From the NCBI RefSeq assembly GCF_963664735.1, contig NZ_OY761553.1, forward strand, positions 3,655,001 through 3,719,000: a DNA stretch of 64,000 bases, written 5' to 3'. Position numbers and translations under genes: made by a program. Shown here piece by piece: positions 43,981 through 52,723 of the stretch. Under the pieces are notes generated by a model. It worked only from the letters and a program-made list of their open reading frames with translations, had not been told where the DNA came from and searched no databases. How positions within the stretch are numbered: the stretch's first letter is position 1; each line of letters opens with the position of its first letter. Source of the stretch: an uncultured Cohaesibacter sp. Lineage in GTDB: Bacteria; Pseudomonadota; Alphaproteobacteria; Rhizobiales; Cohaesibacteraceae.

Positions 43981-44436
43981 TTATGATTTATGGCTCCATG
44001 GCAGTTCGGATGTGGCTTCTTCGGGCGCATCTACCATCGGCACATAAATCTTGATGTCGAGCAAGGGCGTGCCGTCAATGCAGTCAAGTCCGGTGACCGT
44101 GAGCCTGTTTCCCTCAATTGCGACGATCTTGACAGCGCTAAGGGCGATTGGATTGGGTCGATGAGGGGAGCGCGTGGCAAAGACGCCATATTGTTTTTCG
44201 GCATTGGGTGGTGTGGTTTGCAGTGCTGACCTGTCGGCCTTGTCGAACCAGTAGAGTACGGCAATGTAGCGTCCTTCTGATAAACCGAGAAAGGCATCAG
44301 CGTAAGCCGGATCGACTTCAATGATGCTCTCTTTTTTGTTGAAGCGGCTGTTGCGCGGACATTCTTCACGCGTTTTGAAGCCGGTCCATATTTTGCCGAT
44401 CGGTTGCAGAGTGAATGGGGCGAGTTGCTCCGTCAT
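43981..44436 (-). CDS. trmO: tRNA m6t6A37 methyltransferase, TsaA/TrmO family
   Basis: About 151 aa, UPF0066/TsaA fold. It methylates the N6 of threonylcarbamoyl-adenosine 37 in certain tRNAs using SAM. Family motifs are PIGKIWTGFKTREECPRN, YIAVLYWFDKADRS, the invariant GVFATRSPHRPNPIALSAVKI and LDCIDGTPLLDIKIYVP. AAGGAG 9 nt upstream fixes ATG 44436, shorter than the frame that runs to 44547. It lies 41 bp after the SbcC-like gene and probably shares its transcript. Confidence 0.9.
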   Translation of the reverse strand: MTEQLAPFTLQPIGKIWTGFKTREECPRNSRFNKKESIIEVDPAYADAFLGLSEGRYIAVLYWFDKADRSALQTTPPNAEKQYGVFATRSPHRPNPIALSAVKIVAIEGNRLTVTGLDCIDGTPLLDIKIYVPMVDAPEEATSELPWSHKS

Positions 44437-44477
44437 TGCCTTACTCCTTGTCTTGACTTGGAGGCCTTTCAGTCTCG

Positions 44478-47126
44478 CTAGGAATTGTCGATCTCGCGAA
44501 TGAATGCCCTTTCGCCGCCAAGGTCCGAGAAGGCGCGGGTGCGGCAACTTAAGACAATGATCTGTTGATCCTTGGCGATCTGGGCGAGCATGTTGAACAT
44601 GGTCGAGATGCGCTCGTCATCGGTATGCACCAATGCGTCATCGAGAATGATGGGCACATGGCTGCCGCGCTTGGCGAACAATCTGGCAAAGGCGAGACGG
44701 GTGAGAATAGCGATCTGCTCATAGGCGCCCCCGGAAAGGACGTCCACCTTGTCGGTGACGCCGTTACGGGTGATTGTGTCGATCAACAGGCGGTCTGCGT
44801 CTATCTGGAAATCTGCTCCGGAATGAAGCTGGCGCAGCAAGGGCAGCAGTTCTTTGCGGATCGGTTCGAAATAGGTTTCCTGCGCCTCTGCTCTTGCGGC
44901 TTCCAGATGGGTGATCAACAAGCGGATCGCTTTTGCATGATTGGAGAATTGCTCGGCGCGTGCTTGAGCGCGGCTCAGTTTTCCGGTCACTTCGGAGAGC
45001 TTTTCCTCGACAGCTCCTTCGGATTGGGTTTCGATGGCTCCGTTTAGGCGCGCCAGATCTTTTTCTTGCAGTCGGATTTCCTTTTGATCCTGTTCATCGG
45101 CCATGACCGCTCTTTTGTAAGCGGCCTCGGCCGCATCCAGATCCGGGGCCTGTTGGCGCAATTGTGCGACATGCGTTTGCATTTGCGCTATCTGCGGAGA
45201 AAGCGTTGCTTGGGCCAATTTTGCTGATTGGAATTGCTTGTCTTCATCAGATGATGGCTGAAGCTCGTTGAGCCTGTTGCGGCGTTCTGAGAGCAAAACC
45301 TCTTCTTCTGTCAGAACATCAGAGGCCTTGTTCACTCTCTCTTGCAACTGGGGCAGGGTGGCGCGCAAGCCATCAAGGGTCTCATCAAGAATACGGATTT
45401 CTTTCTCGATCTCTTCAGACGTGGGCATGTTTTTCGAGTCGCCGCCCAATGAAAGCGCCGGGATTTTTTCAATCGAGATTCCCAGTTCTGCGCAAAGTTG
45501 GTCCTGTTCACGCTTAAGAGCGTCCACTCCATCCGGAGCGATGGCGCGGATTTGGGTGAGGGCCACTTGCCTGTCGCTCTTTGCAATTCTGTTTGCTTCG
45601 AAGGCGGCTTTTGCGGCGCTGATGCTTGCAAAACCGAGTGTGTGCAGGACGTGATCTATTTCTTGCTGCAAGCTGGCTGGATTCTCGATGCCCTGACCTG
45701 CTCCTTGGGCGGGGAGCAACTGCATGGAGCCGAATCCCGGCAGGGCAATATCCAATGGGCGGTCTATGTGCAATGGTTTTCCATCGGGCAAGTCCTGGCC
45801 GTTGCTGGTGGCTTTTGCTCCCTGAGAGGAAAGAACGAAGCTGGAGAAATGAAACTTGCGTTTTTCCTGAGCGATGTCCCGCCTGCGTTCAAGATCTGAC
45901 AGATGGCTAAGCTCTTCTGCGTCGATGGTTGGTTTTTCAAGAACCAACCCTGCCTTTTTCAGCTGATCAAGAGGTTCCTGCAAGTTGGCAAAGAGTGTTT
46001 GGAGGGTGTCCAGTCGCTTTTGTTTTTCCCTGATGCGTTCTTCTTTGCGAGCGTTGGCCAGCGCGTCACCAAGCGCGCGTCTTTGCTCATCCTTTTCTTT
46101 GATGATTTCCTGCTGCTTCTCCATGGCTTGCAGGGCATTTGCCTTTGCGGTTTTGACCGCTTCAAGAGCTGTTTGCTTTTCGTCAATTGCACGGGATAGC
46201 TCTTGGCGTTGTTGTCGAAGCGCCTCGATGTCCTTGATGATGCGATCACTTTTTTGGCTCTCAGCCAACAGAAGCTGCAAGTCCTTGTTCGCTTCTTTTA
46301 TGCGCTTGTCGTGGTCTCGCGCATGGGCAAGAGACGCCTCGCCTTCGGTGATGGCCTGCTGGCGGCGATTGCGAAGTTCCGGGTCATTCAGTGCGCGCAG
46401 TCTGTTGGCGATCTTCTTTTTCATCTCAAGGTCTTGGCTGAGGGCCGCAACGGACTTTTGCAGTTTTTCTTGCTCCAGCTGCAATCTCTCGGCCTGATCT
46501 TCGGCTTCTTTCCACTGGCTGCCTGCTTTCGCTTTGCCGTTCTTGGTCGAGATGGTGTCAAGCTCACTGCGGCAGCGCTGCAGGATTGCGTCCATACGAC
46601 GTCCGCCGGTGACGGCATCAATCTGGCCGCGAACACTGGACATGACATCGCGGCGGGCGTCGATTCCATCTGCCTCGGCCTTTGCTGCGTCCACTCCCAC
46701 GGTGCCTTGCCGCACCCATAAGAGACCAACCGGGCCTTTGCTTGAGTGGAGAATATTGTCTTCGATCCATCGCTCGGCATCATCTGCCTGTTTGAGAATG
46801 ATGCCGGTGGCAAGATCGGTAATCGAGGCAGAAGAGCCGGGCTTCTTGAGGTTGAAGAGCTTCTCGACCCGATAGGCTTTGCCATCAAGGTCGATTTCTG
46901 CGGCAATCTTGATGGCTCCGCCTGAATAGGGCTGGAGTTCTTTGATCTCTTTGCGGCCAGAGCCATAGTCATGAAAGAACAGGGCGTGCAGAGCATCAAA
47001 GAATGTGCTTTTACCGCGCTCGTTTTCTTCGGTGATGGTTGTCAGTCCGTCGCCAAAAGGGCCGAGTGTTACGGTTTTGTCGGTAAAGCGGCGGACATTG
47101 TGAAGGGTTAGGTTGCGCAATTTCAT
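44478..47126 (-). CDS. SbcC/YhaN-like coiled-coil ATPase
   Basis: About 882 aa SMC-like AAA protein: N-terminal ATPase half (residues 1-170), long coiled coil with a central globular region, and C-terminal half with signature VLSGGAYEQIAILTRLAFARLF and Walker B/D-loop VPIILDDALVHTDDERI. Walker A reads EENERGKST, where the usual first Gly is Glu. It would pair with the phosphodiesterase gene at 47123, forming a DNA-end processing complex like SbcCD or YhaNO. A zinc-hook CxxC is not evident, so it is closer to YhaN-type than to SbcC. The start overlaps the nuclease stop (ATGA). Confidence 0.87.
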   Translation of the reverse strand: MKLRNLTLHNVRRFTDKTVTLGPFGDGLTTITEENERGKSTFFDALHALFFHDYGSGRKEIKELQPYSGGAIKIAAEIDLDGKAYRVEKLFNLKKPGSSASITDLATGIILKQADDAERWIEDNILHSSKGPVGLLWVRQGTVGVDAAKAEADGIDARRDVMSSVRGQIDAVTGGRRMDAILQRCRSELDTISTKNGKAKAGSQWKEAEDQAERLQLEQEKLQKSVAALSQDLEMKKKIANRLRALNDPELRNRRQQAITEGEASLAHARDHDKRIKEANKDLQLLLAESQKSDRIIKDIEALRQQRQELSRAIDEKQTALEAVKTAKANALQAMEKQQEIIKEKDEQRRALGDALANARKEERIREKQKRLDTLQTLFANLQEPLDQLKKAGLVLEKPTIDAEELSHLSDLERRRDIAQEKRKFHFSSFVLSSQGAKATSNGQDLPDGKPLHIDRPLDIALPGFGSMQLLPAQGAGQGIENPASLQQEIDHVLHTLGFASISAAKAAFEANRIAKSDRQVALTQIRAIAPDGVDALKREQDQLCAELGISIEKIPALSLGGDSKNMPTSEEIEKEIRILDETLDGLRATLPQLQERVNKASDVLTEEEVLLSERRNRLNELQPSSDEDKQFQSAKLAQATLSPQIAQMQTHVAQLRQQAPDLDAAEAAYKRAVMADEQDQKEIRLQEKDLARLNGAIETQSEGAVEEKLSEVTGKLSRAQARAEQFSNHAKAIRLLITHLEAARAEAQETYFEPIRKELLPLLRQLHSGADFQIDADRLLIDTITRNGVTDKVDVLSGGAYEQIAILTRLAFARLFAKRGSHVPIILDDALVHTDDERISTMFNMLAQIAKDQQIIVLSCRTRAFSDLGGERAFIREIDNS

Positions 47127-48238
47127 TGGGCGATCTCCTGAGCCAGTTGGAACAGGTGTGATAGCGCCTGCTGCGCGATACGGGCGTCTTCTTCGGTACG
47201 TCCCTCGGTAGATGTTTCCGCCAACAAGCTTTCGGCCGCGACCCGTAGAGCGCCGCTTTCTGCGATAAGGTCAAGATCATCGCCATTCTGTTCGATGCCG
47301 ATCCGCGTCAGATCTGCCTCAAAGAAATGAAAGGTGTCTGATATGGCGTGGCAGGCCTCTTTAAGGCGCGCCATTTCGCTCAGTGTCAGGCGGCCAGATC
47401 CGACGAGTTTGACCAGTGCAAAGGAACGATCTGTATCTGGCAGGGCCATCTTCAGGCTTTCGACCGGATCGTTCCCTGCAAAGAAAGCAATTTCCTGCTG
47501 GAGCCATTTATAGCGACCAAGTGGCACCCGCTCAATGTGGGGGGCAGAGCCCCTTGCCTCGATCTCGACCAACAGAATACCGGCGTCTTCCCGTCCTTTG
47601 AAGCTGTCCTGTTCAGGCGAGCCTGCATACCATGTTTTCGGCCCGATGGACATTTGGCCATGCCAGTCGCCAAGAGCGAGATAGTCAAGAGCTGCCAGAT
47701 CTGCCCTGTCTGGTGGGATGGTTGCAAGGCCTCCTTCTTCCGAGCCGAAGTCGGTTATTCCACCATGGGCGAGCCCGACCCTGATACGGTCGCCGGTTTC
47801 TGCATGGCTCATCCATTCAGTCAAATCGAAGCCGGGGCTTCTGACCGTCGGTGGAGCGGGAAGAATGACAGCATTCTCTCCCCATTCGATCGGTTCGGGT
47901 TTGGTGGCGAGGATTACATTGTCGGGTTTGTCTTTTTCGATCCGTTCCCAGAGATCGACAGCGGCGAGAGAATCATGGTTGCCGGGCATCCACACCCACG
48001 TAAGGGCTGAGAAATCAGCCATAATATCAAGCGCTCGCCTAACCAGCTTTGAGGGAGGGGCTTCTGCATCGAAGGTGTCTCCGGCGATCAGAACCATCTC
48101 GGCACCCCGCTCGACTGCGCATTCAGCGATCGCACGCAAGGCATCGAGCCGCGCTATTTTCAGCGCCGCGCGTGTGTCTTCGTCAAAAGATCCGAAAGGC
48201 TTGCCAAGATGAATATCGGCGCAGTGAATGAAGCGCAT
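47123..48238 (-). CDS. SbcD/YhaO-like metallophosphoesterase (DNA exonuclease)
   Basis: About 371 aa calcineurin-like phosphoesterase. Metal motifs in order: CADIHLGKPF, LIAGDTFDAE, WMPGNHDSLA, GLAHGGITDFG and ALGDWHGQ, the five Mre11/SbcD motifs. The C-terminal 130 residues form the partner-binding region. ATG 48238 (MRFIHCADIH) is used; the frame continues to 48289 without family similarity or a good ribosome binding site. It is translationally coupled to the SbcC-like ATPase, suggesting a two-subunit nuclease acting on double-strand ends. Confidence 0.88.
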   Translation of the reverse strand: MRFIHCADIHLGKPFGSFDEDTRAALKIARLDALRAIAECAVERGAEMVLIAGDTFDAEAPPSKLVRRALDIMADFSALTWVWMPGNHDSLAAVDLWERIEKDKPDNVILATKPEPIEWGENAVILPAPPTVRSPGFDLTEWMSHAETGDRIRVGLAHGGITDFGSEEGGLATIPPDRADLAALDYLALGDWHGQMSIGPKTWYAGSPEQDSFKGREDAGILLVEIEARGSAPHIERVPLGRYKWLQQEIAFFAGNDPVESLKMALPDTDRSFALVKLVGSGRLTLSEMARLKEACHAISDTFHFFEADLTRIGIEQNGDDLDLIAESGALRVAAESLLAETSTEGRTEEDARIAQQALSHLFQLAQEIAQ

Positions 48239-48488
48239 GTTAGAGCTTTCTGATTGGAGACGAAGTGATCGGTTATTGGGATTTTTCAAATCGCACGGCT
48301 CAATATCTACGCTTTAACCATATTGCTCTGTATGGTGTAATGCAACTTTCTGATGCGGCAAATCCGCCCTCCTTGCGGCTTTGCTGGACCATTTGACTCG
48401 TGCGAATTATCCTCATGATGCGCTTTGTTCATTGGGCGCTACCGCAGCCGGGACGCGGGTCACAACTTCTTTAATATGTGGTTCTGTC

Positions 48489-49244
48489 ATGAAAATTACG
48501 ATCCTGTGCGAAAACCAGATCAGCCATCGGGCGTCGCGTACCTGTCTTGCTGAATGGGGCTTTTCGGCATTCATCGAGGCGGGCGATATCCGCATCCTTT
48601 TCGATACCGGGCATTCCGGCATCTATAAAACCAACGCAGAGAAGCTCGGGGTCGATCTACAAAAGACGGATTTCGTGGTGCTTTCTCATTATCATTGGGA
48701 TCATGTTGATGGGCTCCAGCATCATGATTTTACCGATAAGAAGCGTTTGCTGTGTCATCCCGATCTGCTGGGAAAACTGCCTGAGCAGCAGGCCGGACAG
48801 TTCCGGGCCGACTTTGAAATTGTCCAGTCCCGGCAGCCATATGAGATGGCCAAAGACGTCATCTATCTGGGAGAGATACCGCGTACGACGGGCTTTGAAA
48901 CGGGGGCTTACAAATCTGATCCAATGCTCGAAGACTCCGCAATAGCTGTCAAAACCGCAAAAGGAGTGGTCGTTATTTCCGGCTGCTCACATGCGGGCAT
49001 TTGCAATATTTGCGAATATGCGAAAAAGGTCACGGGGTTGCCTCTATATGCTGAGCTGGGCGGGTTTCATCTATTCGAGCATGATGTAGAGACGACCGCA
49101 GGCACCATCGCCTATTTCAAATCTGAAAAGCCGGAGCATCTGTGTCCTTTGCACTGCGTTGATTTCCCAACATTGTCAAAGCTTCATTCGACGCTGGGTA
49201 TCAAGAAGCTTTCAACTGGCGACGAAATCCAATTCGCCGATTGA
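48489..49244 (+). CDS. MBL-fold hydrolase, COG1237 (RFAP synthase-like)
   Basis: About 251 aa metallo-beta-lactamase fold. The metal motif is SHYHWDHVDGL; later ligands lie in VVVISGCSHAGICNI and the C-terminal CPLHCVD. GCSHAGICN and ELGGFHLFE are typical of the family that includes the archaeal dihydropterin-6-methyl-4-(ribofuranosyl)aminobenzene phosphate synthase; bacterial members have unknown substrates. ATG 48489 (MKITILCENQ) is the natural start; the frame runs upstream to 48381. It is divergent from the SbcD-like gene and not clearly linked to other genes. Confidence 0.85.
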   Translation: MKITILCENQISHRASRTCLAEWGFSAFIEAGDIRILFDTGHSGIYKTNAEKLGVDLQKTDFVVLSHYHWDHVDGLQHHDFTDKKRLLCHPDLLGKLPEQQAGQFRADFEIVQSRQPYEMAKDVIYLGEIPRTTGFETGAYKSDPMLEDSAIAVKTAKGVVVISGCSHAGICNICEYAKKVTGLPLYAELGGFHLFEHDVETTAGTIAYFKSEKPEHLCPLHCVDFPTLSKLHSTLGIKKLSTGDEIQFAD

Positions 49245-49334
49245 GCTTAAGCAACGTCGGGGATTTCTTGGCCAGCCTGTATCGTTCTGTTTATCAGTCT
49301 GGCACGGGCTGGCCTTTGGTAATGTCGCCTATTC

Positions 49335-50048
49335 TCAGAGCGGGTCTGAGACCTTGAAGCTCAAGTCCGCGATGCCTTCTACGCAGCAGTCAAGCTGATC
49401 CCCGATTTGTACCGGACCCACTCCGGCGGGGGTGCCGGTGAAAATGATATCGCCTGCGGCGAGTTCGAATTGCTTGGAGAGCTCGGTGATGACTTCAGGC
49501 ACTTTCCAGATCAAGTGGTCCAGGTCGCTTTCCTGCTGGGTCTGGCCGTTTTTCTTGAGCCAGATTTTTCTCTTCTCCAAAGAAGGGACGCCTGAGGCTT
49601 CAACAATCGCGGAAACGGGAGCGGAATGCTCGAAGGCTTTGGCTGCTGTCCATGGACGGCCTTTTTTCTTGGCCTCTGCTTGCAGGTCGCGGCGGGTGAA
49701 ATCGACGCCGACGCCATAGCCAAAAATGAGATCATTGGCTTCAGAGATGGCTATGTTGCGCCCTCCTGCTTTCAGGGCGACGATCAGTTCCACCTCGAAA
49801 TGGACGTCTTCACTGAGAGGGGGATAGGGAAAATCTTTTCCAAAAAGCAGATTGTCGGGATTTTTCTGGAAGAAAAACGGCGTTTCCCTGTCAGGGTCAT
49901 GCCCCATTTCAATGGCGTGCGCCGCATAATTCCGACCCACGCAATAAACCCGCCGAACGGGAAAGAGCATCTCGGATTCTTTGATCGGAAGAGCCGGTAT
50001 TGGAGGCATTGGAATCGCGTATTGGGTCAGAGAATCACTGTTGCTCAT
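49335..50048 (-). CDS. Fumarylacetoacetate hydrolase family protein
   Basis: About 237 aa FAH-domain enzyme. It shows VYCVGRNYAAHAIEMG, FFFQKNPDNLL, the metal Glu pair in DVHFEVELIVALKAG, FGYGVGVDFTRRDLQAEAKKKGRPW and DIIFTGTPAGVGPVQIGD. This short form, without the N-terminal SH3-like domain of true FAH, is usually an acylpyruvate hydrolase, an oxaloacetate decarboxylase or an aromatic-degradation hydrolase. No neighbouring genes define the pathway. It probably stands alone, ending about 90 bp past the convergent MBL gene. Confidence 0.88.
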   Translation of the reverse strand: MSNSDSLTQYAIPMPPIPALPIKESEMLFPVRRVYCVGRNYAAHAIEMGHDPDRETPFFFQKNPDNLLFGKDFPYPPLSEDVHFEVELIVALKAGGRNIAISEANDLIFGYGVGVDFTRRDLQAEAKKKGRPWTAAKAFEHSAPVSAIVEASGVPSLEKRKIWLKKNGQTQQESDLDHLIWKVPEVITELSKQFELAAGDIIFTGTPAGVGPVQIGDQLDCCVEGIADLSFKVSDPL

Positions 50049-50165
50049 GATGGCGCCTGATAGATGATTTGGAGAAAGACCAAGTTGTAATCTGATTAAA
50101 CACCATGATGCCTAATTCGGCAATGCGTAGGGGCTTGGGCTTGAGAAGATCGAGGGCAAACCGGT

Positions 50166-50747
50166 TTATTGCCGTGCCTTGGCGCATTCTGCCGTGACGG
50201 CCCTCATGACATGTTGAGCGCCCTCGTGCCAGCTGTCATCATTGTCATCAAGGGCATATCGCAGATAAAGTCCATCGATCAGGCCGGCGATTCGCTGAGC
50301 GATATCCGGAGCTTTTTCTCCTACGAGCGGGCGCAAATCATAGATAAGATTGCTTAGCAGTCGCTTCTGATAAACCGAAAGCAACCGCCGGGCTTCGTTT
50401 TTCCTGAAGGCCATTGTGTAGAAATTAAGCCAAGCTGCGATGGTTTCCCTGTGAAAATTATCTCGCTCAAAGCTGGCAAGGGCAATCGCGTTGAGGCGAT
50501 CTTGCGGTGTTTTCGCACGGGCTTGCTGGTTTTTCACTTCCCTGCCATAACTGCGCAAAATTTCGCGCATGGCCGCTAAAAATAGGCTATCTTTATCTTT
50601 GAAATAATGAAAAGCGAGTCCCGACGAGACGCCAGCTCTTTTGGCTATCTGACTTGTAGTAACATCGAGCGAACCCGTTGCGGCAATCTCCTTGATCGCT
50701 GCAGCAGTCAGGTCGGCGCGTCTTTCGTGTTCTGTTTTTCTAACCAA
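50166..50747 (-). CDS. betI: BetI-type TetR repressor
   Basis: About 193 aa. The HTH is DVTTSQIAKRAGVSSGLAFHYFKDKDSLFLAAMREIL (residues 30-66), the BetI/TetR pattern; the C-terminal domain has IAAWLNFYTMAF and RLLSNLIYDLRPLV as in BetI. I chose TTG 50747 because AGGA lies 8 nt before it and this gives the usual BetI length; the frame extends to a TTG at 50813 that overlaps the operator. It is divergent from choXWV, so choline (BetI's known ligand) probably induces the transporter. No betA/betB genes are in view. Confidence 0.85.
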   Translation of the reverse strand: MVRKTEHERRADLTAAAIKEIAATGSLDVTTSQIAKRAGVSSGLAFHYFKDKDSLFLAAMREILRSYGREVKNQQARAKTPQDRLNAIALASFERDNFHRETIAAWLNFYTMAFRKNEARRLLSVYQKRLLSNLIYDLRPLVGEKAPDIAQRIAGLIDGLYLRYALDDNDDSWHEGAQHVMRAVTAECAKARQ

Positions 50748-50794
50748 AAGAAGCGTTCCTGATGAGGAATTGTTCTGTTTGTTTAGCTCAATAC

Positions 50795-50816
50795 TTATTG
50801 TCTGGTCAATCAATAA
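50795..50816. promoter_or_regulatory. BetI-type operator upstream of choX
   Basis: TTATTG (50795-50800) and CAATAA (50811-50816) flank TCTGGTCAAT. On the reverse strand the core reads TTGATTGACCAGACAA, close to the BetI operator as I recall it. It lies 49 bp before choX and between the two divergent genes. Confidence 0.75.
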
Positions 50817-50864
50817 TTATCGAGAACACACATTTATAGAGTATTTGAAAGGAAGAGACTTACT

Positions 50865-51785
50865 ATGAAACTGGCTGTTGCCGCATCCATTATCGCCTTG
50901 TCATCATCTGCCGCTTTTGCTGATTGTTCCTCCGTCACATTTTCGGATGTGGGCTGGACGGATATTACTGCAACCACGGCAGCCGCATCGACTGTGTTGG
51001 ATGCGTTGGGGTATGAGACCGAAACACGGGTCTTGTCTCTGCCTGTTACCTATATTTCGCTTGCTGAAGGCGAGGTCGATGTTTTTCTGGGCAACTGGAT
51101 GCCGACCATGGAAGCCGACATAAAACCCTATCGTGAAAAGGGTTTGATCGATACGGTCAGAGCCAATCTTGAAGGGGCGAAATATACCTTGGCCACCAAT
51201 GCCGCAGGGGCGAAACTGGGTATTGCGACATTCGATGATATCGCCAAACATGCCGATGAATTGAAAAGTGTTATTTACGCTATCGAGCCGGGCAATGATG
51301 GCAACCGTCTGATCATGGATATGATCGAGAAGAATGCTTTCGGGCTTAAGGACTTCTCTGTTCGGGAAAGTTCAGAGCAGGGCATGCTCAGCCAGGTCAA
51401 GCGTCTTTCCAAACGGGACAAACCGATTGTCTTTCTGGGATGGGAGCCTCACCCGATGAACAGCAATTTCAATCTCACCTATTTGAGTGGTGGTGACGAC
51501 TTTTTCGGTCCTGATTATGGCGGAGCAAAGGTTTATACGACCGTTCGGGCTGGCTATGGCAAGGCGTGCCCAAATGTCGGTAAATTTCTTAGCAATATGG
51601 TGTTTTCCCTTCAGATGGAAAACGAGATCATGGGCAAGATTCTGGATGACGGAGAAAGAGCAGAGACCGCGGCTTCAGAGTGGTTGAAGGCGAATCCGGC
51701 CATTCTGGACAGCTGGCTGGAAGGTGTTACCACAAAGGGTGGCGAAGCTGGGCTTCCTGCCGTGAAATCGGCTCTGGGTCTGTAA
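50865..51785 (+). CDS. choX: Choline ABC transporter substrate-binding protein
   Basis: About 306 aa, ChoX family. Signal peptide residues 1-19 (AVAASIIALSSSAAFAD). The aromatic cage Trp residues that bind the choline ammonium group are in place: VGWTD (Trp31), GNWMP (Trp78) and LGWEPHPMN (near residue 195). GEVDVFLGNW and YAIEPGNDGNRL are further family blocks. The first gene of choXWV, with BetI divergent and a BetI-type operator upstream. A small terminator follows the gene, again favouring excess SBP. Confidence 0.92.
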   Translation: MKLAVAASIIALSSSAAFADCSSVTFSDVGWTDITATTAAASTVLDALGYETETRVLSLPVTYISLAEGEVDVFLGNWMPTMEADIKPYREKGLIDTVRANLEGAKYTLATNAAGAKLGIATFDDIAKHADELKSVIYAIEPGNDGNRLIMDMIEKNAFGLKDFSVRESSEQGMLSQVKRLSKRDKPIVFLGWEPHPMNSNFNLTYLSGGDDFFGPDYGGAKVYTTVRAGYGKACPNVGKFLSNMVFSLQMENEIMGKILDDGERAETAASEWLKANPAILDSWLEGVTTKGGEAGLPAVKSALGL

Positions 51786-51801
51786 CCCGAGGTTAAAGTT
51801 G

Positions 51802-51827
51802 AGCCCTGTTGTGAAGCGGGGCTTTTT
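51802..51827 (+). terminator. Weak terminator after choX
   Basis: AGCCC (51802-51806) and GGGCT (51819-51823) followed by TTTT. Sits between the binding protein and permease genes. Confidence 0.45.
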
Positions 51828-51859
51828 CTGTCGGGGCAGCTGATCGCTTCTCAGGCAGG

Positions 51860-52723
51860 ATGAATAAGCAAAGAGGAAAGCTTATTGTGGATTGGCTCTA
51901 TGAGTACAAGATTCCCGTGGGGGATCTTGCGAGCATGTTGTTTGAATGGCTTCGCACCCATGCTGAGGGTGCTCTGGATGTTCTCAGCCTGATTCTGGAA
52001 GATACGATTGATGGCATTCTCTGGTTGTTGCACACGCCGCATCCGCTCGTCGTGATCGCGGTTTTTGTGGCGATGACGTGGTTTTTGCAGCGCAGCTGGA
52101 AAACCTGTTTGCTGGTAGGGTTGGGATTTCTTTTCATTCTCAATCAGGGATATTGGAAGGAGACAACGCAAAGTCTGACGCTCGTTCTGTCTTCCTGTGC
52201 AGCCTGCATGGTGATCGGTGTGCCGATTGGAATAGCGGTGGCGCACCGGCCCAGGCTCTATGCGGTGTTGCGGCCGATCCTTGATCTGATGCAGACCCTG
52301 CCGACATTTGTCTATCTCATTCCGGCGATCGTGTTTTTCGGTATCGGCATGGTGCCCGGCCTGATCGCAACGGTCATCTTTGTTCTGCCTGCGCCCATTC
52401 GCCTTACCCGGTTGGGCATTGCATCAACGCCAGCGCATCTGATAGAGGCCGTTCGCGCATTCGGAGGCTCCAGCAGGGATGTGCTTTTCAAAGCGGAGCT
52501 GCCCTATGCCATGCCGCAGATCATGGCGGGCCTTAATCAGACTATCATGCTGGCGCTTTCCATGGTGGTGATTGCTGCGCTGGTTGGTGCCGATGGTCTC
52601 GGTGTGCCGGTGGTGCGAGCACTCAATCAAGTCAATACAAGTCTCGGTTTCGAAAGTGGTTTCGTTATTGTTGTCGTCGCTATTATGCTCGACCGAATTT
52701 TGAATAGAAAGAAACAGCGGTGA
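51860..52723 (+). CDS. choW: Choline ABC transporter permease
   Basis: About 287 aa BPD_transp_1 permease with six or seven hydrophobic helices. IGIAVAHRPRLYAVLRPILDLMQTLPTFVYLIPAIVFFGIGMVPGLIATVI is the ProW/ChoW region, and IEAVRAFGGSSRDVLFKAELPYAMPQI is the EAA coupling loop. Its stop overlaps the GTG start of choV (GTGA). It forms the homodimeric channel of the choline/betaine importer. Confidence 0.92.
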   Translation: MNKQRGKLIVDWLYEYKIPVGDLASMLFEWLRTHAEGALDVLSLILEDTIDGILWLLHTPHPLVVIAVFVAMTWFLQRSWKTCLLVGLGFLFILNQGYWKETTQSLTLVLSSCAACMVIGVPIGIAVAHRPRLYAVLRPILDLMQTLPTFVYLIPAIVFFGIGMVPGLIATVIFVLPAPIRLTRLGIASTPAHLIEAVRAFGGSSRDVLFKAELPYAMPQIMAGLNQTIMLALSMVVIAALVGADGLGVPVVRALNQVNTSLGFESGFVIVVVAIMLDRILNRKKQR

